Shown here one piece after another: positions 25,712 to 32,025 of a DNA stretch of 46,213 nucleotides (within the stretch, counting starts at the first letter, position 1; each line of letters starts with the position of its first letter). Location of the stretch: the NCBI GenBank assembly GCA_002338715.1, contig DDIR01000059.1:43451-89663 (forward strand), written 5' to 3'. This stretch comes from Phycisphaerales bacterium UBA1845 (GTDB lineage: Bacteria > Planctomycetota > Phycisphaerae > UBA1845). The position numbers and the translations under genes are program-made. The notes beneath the pieces are model-generated. The model ran no database searches, was not told the DNA's origin, and was given only the letters and a program-made list of their open reading frames with translations.

Positions 25712-25720
25712 TTTTCCACA
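25712..25720 (+). promoter_or_regulatory. DnaA box, one mismatch
   Basis: TTTTCCACA, identical to the one-mismatch box upstream of dnaA at 24107. Confidence 0.5.
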
Positions 25721-25785
25721 GGCGGGAGCGCGAGTCGGGAGCAGTCGTGATTGGTTCCGAGGTTGCCAACGCCAGCAATGACAGG

Positions 25786-25794
25786 TTATCCACG
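25786..25794 (+). promoter_or_regulatory. DnaA box, one mismatch
   Basis: TTATCCACG: eight of nine bases match the consensus, with the conserved TTATCCAC core intact; 65 nt from the previous box in the same orientation. Confidence 0.55.
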
Positions 25795-25956
25795 TGTTGG
25801 TGGAGCCGCCAATATCGCTTAAGATATGGTCGTTCAAAAGCTTACCCGTGTCAGGCGATCAAATGCAGCGTTTGTGACAGGGTATGGTAATAAGAAGTGT
25901 TTTATAGATTAGACTAACACACTACACCACCTAAGAACTTTACAAGGTCAACGTTC

Positions 25957-27054
25957 ATGAAAGTCCGAATGAACCGGCAGGAACTCGCCGAAGCATTGGT
26001 CGCTGTTGGATCGGTGGCGGCTTCCCGCACGCCGAAAGAAATCCTCGAGTGCACCATGATCGAGGCGCACAAAGATCATTGCGTGCTCATCGCGACCAAC
26101 CTGGAGATCGGTATCCGTTACACCGTCGCCCAGGTTGAAGTCGACGAAGAGGGACCTGTGGTCGTAGCCGCCGACAAGCTGACGCAGATCGTGCGCGAGT
26201 CGACCGATGAAGTTCTCGAGTTCAATTCGGACGACAGCATCTGCCACGTTCGCGGTTCGGGTGCCCACTATCAGATCTACACGAAACCACCGGCAGAGTT
26301 TCCCCCGACGGCTGAGCTTTCCGGTAAGCCCGATCTGACGGTCGATGCCGGTCTGCTGCGTCGCATGTCTGAATGGACGGTGCTGGCGGCTGCCCGCGAG
26401 AACACGCGCTACGCCATCAACGGTGTGCTGTGGGACCGCAATGGTAAGGAACTGGTCATGGTTGCGACGGATGGTCGACGACTGTCGCAGGCGAAGGGCA
26501 AGCTGGAGTCGGCTGACGGTGCGAAGCTGGAGAACATTGTCCCGGTCAAGTCGATGGGAGTTTTGCATCGTGTGTTGGGACCTGCAGACACCAACGTGGC
26601 GGTGAAGGCGACGGGCAACCAGTTGGTGTTCAAGACGGCGAAAGCCACGATCAGCACGAGTCTGGTCGAAGGGCAATTCCCGAAGTACCAGGATGTGATT
26701 CCGGCGAAGGGCGACCGGGTTGCGACGATGAAGACAGCCGACCTGCTCAGCGCGGTGAAGCGTTCGGCGCTATTGACCAACGAAGAGTCCAAGGGCGTGC
26801 GGATGGCGTTCTTTGCCGACCATTTGAAACTCACCAGCCGCGCCCCGACACAAGGTGAATCGACGATCGAAATTCCGATTGAGTATTCCGGTGCGGACAT
26901 GGAAATCGGCTTCAACCCGACGTTTTTGGTTGAGGCGTTGCGGGCGATCTCAGCCGACGAAGTTCGCTTTGAGATGAGCGAATCGAATCGTCCCGGTGTG
27001 CTCCGCGGTGACGAGGGCAACCTTTACGTTGTCATGCCCGTCAACCTGTCCTGA
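25957..27054 (+). CDS. dnaN: DNA polymerase III beta subunit (sliding clamp)
   Basis: Beta clamp of 365 residues, normal length, made of three similar domains. It tethers the replicative polymerase to DNA. Recognisable stretches include MKVRMNRQELAEALVAVGSV at the N terminus, NTRYAINGVLWDRNGKELVMVATDGRRL in the second domain, and the C-terminal EGNLYVVMPVNLS, a variant of the usual MPMRL/MPVRL ending that lines the partner-binding pocket. The stop codon lies inside a 20-bp tandem duplication. dciA begins about 60 bp later on the same strand, with no recF in between. Confidence 0.97.
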   Translation: MKVRMNRQELAEALVAVGSVAASRTPKEILECTMIEAHKDHCVLIATNLEIGIRYTVAQVEVDEEGPVVVAADKLTQIVRESTDEVLEFNSDDSICHVRGSGAHYQIYTKPPAEFPPTAELSGKPDLTVDAGLLRRMSEWTVLAAARENTRYAINGVLWDRNGKELVMVATDGRRLSQAKGKLESADGAKLENIVPVKSMGVLHRVLGPADTNVAVKATGNQLVFKTAKATISTSLVEGQFPKYQDVIPAKGDRVATMKTADLLSAVKRSALLTNEESKGVRMAFFADHLKLTSRAPTQGESTIEIPIEYSGADMEIGFNPTFLVEALRAISADEVRFEMSESNRPGVLRGDEGNLYVVMPVNLS

Positions 27055-27076
27055 GCCCCGTCAACCTGCCCTGATC
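27037..27076 (+). repeat. 20-bp tandem duplication over the dnaN stop codon
   Basis: Two adjacent 20-base units, beginning CCCGTCAACCTG, match at 18 of 20 positions. The first unit encodes the last residues of DnaN and its stop; the second repeats the same VNL-stop codons in the intergenic region. It is a local slippage-type duplication. Confidence 0.85.
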
Positions 27077-27116
27077 CACGGTGTGATCCGCTGTGGATTG
27101 GATCGGATATTGAGCC

Positions 27117-27518
27117 TTGGCCGAACATTCCAGCGACAACTTTTCACCGAACCAGTTGCGTTGGTGTCATGCCAATCGACAGGCTCGGACCCGCACAAAA
27201 TCGATCGGTGCGCTGGCGGCGAAAGCATCGTCTGAGATGGGGCAGACGGCGTCTCACGAAGTGGCTGTTTTTGAGGCGATATCAGCCGTCGTGGACGACG
27301 AATTTCGGCGGTACTGCCGTTACGGGGGAATGTCGGCGGGCAGCGTGGTTATATTGGTGAATCCAGCCGATGCGCGGTATCATAGCGTCATTCGAACGAA
27401 GTGGCATTTGCTGCTTCGCGAGCATCTCGAACGGGTGTGCCGGGGGACGTTGATTCGGCGCATTCGATTTGAGTTAGGGACGGATGGGGCGACGTTCCAG
27501 ACGACCATTCCTGACTGA
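27117..27518 (+). CDS. dciA: DciA (DUF721) helicase-loading factor
   Basis: DUF721 protein of 133 residues. DciA is the ancestral bacterial factor that helps load the replicative helicase DnaB. The core is recognisable: TKSIGALAAKASSE near residue 26, then a KH-like domain with ISAVVDDEFRRYCRYGGMSAGSVVILVNPADARYHSVIRTKWHLLL (read across residues 54-99) and LIRRIRFELG. The start is taken as a TTG, which has no strong ribosome site; a shorter form is possible. Its position between dnaN and gyrB is typical of DciA and supports the call. Confidence 0.85.
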   Translation: MAEHSSDNFSPNQLRWCHANRQARTRTKSIGALAAKASSEMGQTASHEVAVFEAISAVVDDEFRRYCRYGGMSAGSVVILVNPADARYHSVIRTKWHLLLREHLERVCRGTLIRRIRFELGTDGATFQTTIPD

Positions 27519-27538
27519 TATTCGTACACCAAATTAGT

Positions 27539-27579
27539 CGTACGGCAGATGTCACGTACGGCAGATGTCACGTACGGCA
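27539..27579 (+). repeat. 16-bp tandem repeat upstream of gyrB
   Basis: Unit CGTACGGCAGATGTCA occurs twice in full and a third time partially (CGTACGGCA). Each unit includes the palindrome CGTACG, and the full units carry an ATG. Because 16 is not a multiple of three, the units fall in different frames, which argues against this stretch being coding and for a gyrB start downstream. The repeated palindrome could be a binding site controlling gyrB. Confidence 0.8.
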
Positions 27580-27617
27580 ATGCGATAACTTCCAGCGGTA
27601 GCGATACTGAACAAACG

Positions 27618-30272
27618 ATGAGTGAAGCAGCGAAACATCCAGGCCCGATCGAGACGACTCCGGTTCCATCCAGCGACCCTGCGCCGAGCGATGCAGCAAA
27701 GCCGCCAGCAAAGGGAAACGCGGCTGACTATGACGAAAGTCAAATCACGGTGTTGGAAGGGTTGGCGGCTGTCCGCAAACGCCCCGCGATGTACATCGGT
27801 GGAACGGGGACGAACGGTCTTCACCATTTGATTTACGAGCTTGTCGACAACGCGATCGACGAAGCGATGGCTGGCTTCTGCACGAAGATTCTGGTGAAGC
27901 TCAATGCCGACGGAAGTTGTACGGTTGTCGACAATGGCCGCGGCATTCCCGTCGGCGCGATGAAACATGAAAACCCGCTGCTCAACGGAAAACCGGCGCT
28001 TGAGGTGGTGATGACCGTGTTGCACTCGGGCGGAAAGTTCGATCAGAGTGCGTACAAGGTTTCGGGTGGTCTGCACGGCGTCGGCGTCAGCGTGGTCAAC
28101 GCCCTGGCCGAGTGGATGGAAGTGACCGTCGAGCGCGAGGGCAAAGTCCATTCGATGCGGTTTGAACGGGGTGATGTCGCCCGCGAGCTTTCGGTGGTTG
28201 GCGAAACGTCCAAGAGTGGAACCCGCATCGAGTTTGCACCCGATCCGCAGATTTTCCCCGAGATTGTGTTCAAGCTCGATACGTTGGGTGTGCGGCTTCG
28301 CGAGTTGGCGTACCTGAATGAAGGCCTGAGCATCGAGGTTCTGGACGAGACTTCCGGTAAGGAGATGTCGTTCTGTTTTGACGATGGTATCAAGCAGTTC
28401 GTGAGGCACCTGGCTGGCGGGGCTGATCCGATTCATCGCGACGTGATCAAGCTCAAAGCCGAAGATCCGGAGCAGGGTTTGGCTTGCGAGATCGCCCTGC
28501 AATACTCGGACAGTTACAACGAAAACATTCTCGCGTTCGCCAACAACATCAAGAACATCGATGGCGGTATGCACATGTCGGCGTTCAAGAGTGCGCTGAC
28601 GCGGGTGGCCAACAACTACGCGAAAAAGAATAACCTGGTGAAGGGTTCGGTGATCCCGTCCGGTGATGACTGGCGCGAAGGATTGACGGCTGTCATCAGC
28701 GTGAAGGTGCCGAATCCGCAGTTCGAATCGCAGACCAAGGTGCGTTTGCTCAACCCGGAAGTTGAGACGTTTGTGCAGCAGACGGTCAACGAACAGCTTC
28801 GCAATTTCCTTGAAGAGAACCCAGCCGACGCGAAGAAAATCGTGCAGCGCGGGGTGAATGCGGCGCAGGCACGAGAAGCCGCGCGGAAGGCCCGCGATCT
28901 TGCCCGTAAGAGCGTGATGAGCACGGGTGGTTTGCCCGGAAAACTCTGGGATTGCAGCTCGAAGAGTGCGGAAGGCACCGAGATTTATCTCGTCGAGGGT
29001 GATTCTGCCGGCGGTAGCGCCAAGCAGGGGCGCGATTCGCGAACGCAGGCGATCCTGCCGCTTAAGGGTAAAATCTTAAACGTCGAAAAGGCGCGCATTG
29101 ACAAGATGCTGTCGCACGACGAAATCGCGCACATCATCAAGGCGATGGGCTGCGGTATCGGTAAAGATGAATTCGACGTGGCCAAGCGGCGCTACGACAA
29201 GCTGATCATCATGACGGACGCCGACGTTGACGGCAGCCACATTCGCACGCTGCTGTTAACGTTTTTGTTCCGACACATGCGGCCTTTGATTGAAGAAGGG
29301 CGCGTGTACATCGCTCAGCCGCCGCTGTATTTGCTCAAGCGCGGTAAGAAAGAGCAGTACGTTCTTAACGAGGCGGTGATGAACGGCATGCTCACCGATC
29401 TTGGGTTGGATGAGACGACGCTATTGATTCGCGATATCTCGGGCGGTGATGGTTCGGAGCGCGAGATTCAGGGCGACGAACTGCGAAAACTGCTCGAAAT
29501 CCTCGATGGAATCGACCAGCACCGCCAGTTCCTCGAGCGCCGCGGCATCGATTTTAAGACGATCGTTCAGGATCACCGAAGTGAAACGGGTCAACTGCCC
29601 GCGATCTTCGCCGAGATTCATAGCGAAGATGATGCGGTCGCCGAGCGGCGTTTCTTCCACGATGAAGCCGCGTTGACCGCCTATCGCAACGAACTGGCAC
29701 AGAAAGTGGAACGTGTTGATCTGTTCGAAGCGCGGCACATCGCGGTCGCCCGTTCAAACAATGGCGAAGAAGAGGGTGAAGCGCTTTCGGAAACGTACAT
29801 CGTTCGACATGAGCTTTCGGAATGTCGCGTCTTGGATTCGCTGATCAAACGATTGAGCGAGATGCAGATCGACATTGCCGATTACTTCGCATCGCGCGAG
29901 CAGTTGGTGACCGGTGAATTGACGCCGGCGCGGTACTTGCTGAAGCAGGGGGAACATGCTCCCAACGAACTCGATAATCTTGCCGACGTGTTGGCTGGCG
30001 TTCGTCGTCTGGGCAGCAGCGGAATTTCACTCAAACGCTTCAAGGGTCTGGGTGAGATGAATGCGGAGGAACTGTGGGAAACCACCATGGATCGTTCCAA
30101 GCGAACGCTGCGCCGCGTGACCATCACCGACGATCCCGACGATGCCGAGCAGTTGGCGCTCGATGCCCAGGAAGCCGACCGCATGTTCCACGTGCTGATG
30201 GGTGACAGCGTCGAAGAGCGTCGCCGCTTCATCGAAGAGAACGCCATCAACGCGCAGAATCTCGACGTCTAA
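27618..30272 (+). CDS. gyrB: DNA gyrase subunit B
   Basis: ATPase subunit of gyrase, 884 residues from the ATG at 27618 (an upstream ATG at 27549 lies in a tandem repeat and is less likely). A proline/alanine-rich extension of about 38 residues precedes the usual start. GHKL motifs: ELVDNAIDEAMAGF, DNGRGIPVG, GLHGVGVSVVNAL. Toprim motifs: EGDSAGGSAKQGRD and DADVDGSHIRTLLLTF. A large insertion lies between the Toprim halves, as in many Gram-negative GyrB, before LKRFKGLGEMNAEELWETTMD. gyrA does not follow. Calling it GyrB and not ParE relies on location next to dnaN and dciA and on overall sequence. Confidence 0.95.
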   Translation: MSEAAKHPGPIETTPVPSSDPAPSDAAKPPAKGNAADYDESQITVLEGLAAVRKRPAMYIGGTGTNGLHHLIYELVDNAIDEAMAGFCTKILVKLNADGSCTVVDNGRGIPVGAMKHENPLLNGKPALEVVMTVLHSGGKFDQSAYKVSGGLHGVGVSVVNALAEWMEVTVEREGKVHSMRFERGDVARELSVVGETSKSGTRIEFAPDPQIFPEIVFKLDTLGVRLRELAYLNEGLSIEVLDETSGKEMSFCFDDGIKQFVRHLAGGADPIHRDVIKLKAEDPEQGLACEIALQYSDSYNENILAFANNIKNIDGGMHMSAFKSALTRVANNYAKKNNLVKGSVIPSGDDWREGLTAVISVKVPNPQFESQTKVRLLNPEVETFVQQTVNEQLRNFLEENPADAKKIVQRGVNAAQAREAARKARDLARKSVMSTGGLPGKLWDCSSKSAEGTEIYLVEGDSAGGSAKQGRDSRTQAILPLKGKILNVEKARIDKMLSHDEIAHIIKAMGCGIGKDEFDVAKRRYDKLIIMTDADVDGSHIRTLLLTFLFRHMRPLIEEGRVYIAQPPLYLLKRGKKEQYVLNEAVMNGMLTDLGLDETTLLIRDISGGDGSEREIQGDELRKLLEILDGIDQHRQFLERRGIDFKTIVQDHRSETGQLPAIFAEIHSEDDAVAERRFFHDEAALTAYRNELAQKVERVDLFEARHIAVARSNNGEEEGEALSETYIVRHELSECRVLDSLIKRLSEMQIDIADYFASREQLVTGELTPARYLLKQGEHAPNELDNLADVLAGVRRLGSSGISLKRFKGLGEMNAEELWETTMDRSKRTLRRVTITDDPDDAEQLALDAQEADRMFHVLMGDSVEERRRFIEENAINAQNLDV

Positions 30273-30684
30273 GTTAACCCCACCGTCACAGTTTGGGGTG
30301 ATTCGCGTCGATCTTACTTACCCCCATTCGGGAGTTTTTCACCGGCGCATTGGCCTGCTGGCGGCTGTTGTTTGCGCCGAATTCACTGAGTCTCGCCACC
30401 TCCCAAACGCACGATCGGCGCGGTTCCCATAACTTGTGAGAATAGCGTTAAGCTTCTGTTATTGATTATCTTACAATCAATTCCGATTGCCATTTGCCTC
30501 GGCCCAATCCGTGGTTATCATACGGATGGAAGAAGCGTCAGGACGGCTGTCCGGGGGGATAGCCGCGGGGAAGAAGCTCCCATCATCTCGATGCTCAAGT
30601 TGGGCTTCAATCCTCTTGCATCTCTGCCGCCTCGTTTGGCTCTTCGCGAATTCAGGCAATCTGCGCGAGTAGGGGAACTGGGGT
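30273..30684. other. Intergenic region after gyrB
   Basis: This 412-bp region holds no convincing gene. A 6-bp hairpin (ACCCCA/TGGGGT, 30277-30299) follows the gyrB stop but lacks a T-tract. A short AT-rich stretch (about 30445-30490) may hold a promoter for the next gene, and GC-rich hairpins such as GGAC-GGCT-GTCC lie near 30540-30580 in its leader. I recognise no riboswitch class. Confidence 0.4.
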
Positions 30685-31545
30685 ATGGGATCGAATATCA
30701 AAGGGCGTCAATTGCCCTGTGTGTTGATGGATGTCAACACGCAGAATGACTTTCTGCGGGCTGATGGTGCGTGTCCGGTTGCTGGTCGCGAGGATCTGAT
30801 TCGGTCCTTGCGGCGCATGGTGGCGTGGGCGAAGCGGAATCATGCCCCGGTCATTTCTTCGGTGGATTGTCATCGCGATCGCGAAGTTCGATTCACCCGC
30901 TTACCCCCGCATTGCATCGATGGGACGCCTGGCCAACAGAAAATCGATTTCACCTTGTTCGGCAGTTACGTCAAAGTTGAGGGCGATAACACTTTGGTCG
31001 TTCCGATCGATCTGTTTCGAAATCATCAGCAGGTCATTTTCAGAAAACGCACAACCGATTTTCTCGCGAATCCAAAAGCCGACCGATTCATCAGCAGTTT
31101 GCCGGCGACGAATTATGTTGTTTACGGTTTGGGTATTGAAGGATCGGTCAAGTCGATTGCGCTCGGTCTGCTTGCGCGGCATAAGCATGTGACGGTTGTT
31201 GTCGATGCGTGTGGTAGCTGGTGCGCGTCGGATGCGGAACAGGCGCTGCGCTTGATGGATGCCAAGGGCATTGAGTTGACGACGGTGGATCAGTTTGTCG
31301 CCAACCAGTTGCCTCGCCCGATTCGTTACCCGAGGGTTCGCATCGGACAAGTCTCACTTCGCAACGGCATGTATGCGTCGCTCGTTCGTCCGCCGGCAAT
31401 GGTTGACGAAAACGGCGAGAAAATCGTTGTCCCGAAGACGAATGGCCAAAAGCTCAATGGAAAATCGAACGGGAAAGCGGGGGGAACTTCAACTCGGACT
31501 GATAGCGCCAGCGTCAAGACCAATGGCCGACCCGCCCGCAGCTAG
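30685..31545 (+). CDS. Isochorismatase-like cysteine hydrolase homologue lacking the catalytic cysteine
   Basis: Protein of 286 residues with the isochorismatase/nicotinamidase fold. The catalytic aspartate is present (LMDVNTQNDFLR, D16) and so is a lysine in the right place (VIFRKRTTDFL, K121). The nucleophile position, normally cysteine in a TDxCV motif, reads GIEGSVKSIAL, giving Ser154. The spacing of Lys to this Ser (33) is as expected, so the alignment looks sound. A serine may leave no activity or a different one. A metal-site DCHRD is present. The last 50 residues are a low-complexity Lys/Asn/Gly/Ser tail. It follows gyrB at 412 bp. Confidence 0.85.
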   Translation: MGSNIKGRQLPCVLMDVNTQNDFLRADGACPVAGREDLIRSLRRMVAWAKRNHAPVISSVDCHRDREVRFTRLPPHCIDGTPGQQKIDFTLFGSYVKVEGDNTLVVPIDLFRNHQQVIFRKRTTDFLANPKADRFISSLPATNYVVYGLGIEGSVKSIALGLLARHKHVTVVVDACGSWCASDAEQALRLMDAKGIELTTVDQFVANQLPRPIRYPRVRIGQVSLRNGMYASLVRPPAMVDENGEKIVVPKTNGQKLNGKSNGKAGGTSTRTDSASVKTNGRPARS

Positions 31546-31786
31546 CGAGCGCGGATCATAAACCCCAACCACACTCCATTCGACAGCAAATCGCGGTATC
31601 GTTGCGCGCGGGATTTTGATTGGTGGGGCCAGCGACATGCCAAACGTGCGATTGCAGTTGGGGCGAGCAGGCACGTTGACGCTGCCGGCAAACGCAGAAA
31701 TCGCCGCACAAACGGGCGTCTTGCCCCACGATTTCGGACCGATATACTAGGCGATTCTGCAGGGCGATCTTCGCAAGCGCCCAGCT

Positions 31787-31860
31787 GGCTGCGTGCCCAA
31801 GTGGACTAAGGGGGCGGATTGCAAATCCGTTATTCGTCGGTTCGAATCCGACCGCAGCCT
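31787..31860 (+). tRNA. tRNA-Cys (anticodon GCA)
   Basis: A 74-nt cloverleaf: acceptor GGCTGCG/CGCAGCC, anticodon stem CGGAT/ATCCG around a loop with GCA, and T-loop GGTTCGAATCC. The discriminator is T (U73), the main identity element of cysteine tRNAs. CCA is not encoded. Confidence 0.97.
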
Positions 31861-31970
31861 TGCTATTTTTTGCCCGCCTGAATCAGTCTGAATGACTCCA
31901 ACACAGCACGCATGCGAATTCCATCAAACGGTCATGCCGCAACTTGATTGCCAGGCAACACAGTAGATAC

Positions 31971-32002
31971 AAAAAAAGGAGGCGCGATTTGAACGCGCCT
32001 CC
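31971..32002 (-). terminator. Rho-independent terminator of the cytochrome gene
   Basis: On the minus strand, GGAGGCGCG, loop TTCAAAT, CGCGCCTCC, then seven T residues. It lies about 25 nt after the stop of the multiheme cytochrome gene and has all the features of an intrinsic terminator. Confidence 0.92.
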
Positions 32003-32025
32003 CTTGTTTCTTGATTGACCTACGC

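Larger units (their letters stand above)
25597..25956. other. dnaA-dnaN intergenic region, second origin candidate
   Basis: A 360-bp non-coding region with TTTTCCACA (25712-25720) and TTATCCACG (25786-25794), each one base from the DnaA box. It also has a perfect 14-bp palindrome ACTTGTGCACAAGT at 25627-25640, whose TTGTGCACA halves are two bases from the box. An AT-rich stretch lies at about 25882-25920 (TATGGTAATAAG, then TTTTATAGATTAGAC) and may be the unwinding site or the dnaN promoter. Many bacteria have their origin exactly here. Confidence 0.5.

Noticed and set aside
30277..30299. Possible gyrB terminator hairpin
   Set aside because: Only 6 bp of stem and no T-tract, so I do not call it.
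30462..30749. 95-codon open frame overlapping the isochorismatase-like gene start
   Set aside because: No ribosome site, protein-unlike composition and a 65-bp overlap with a firmly identified gene in another frame.
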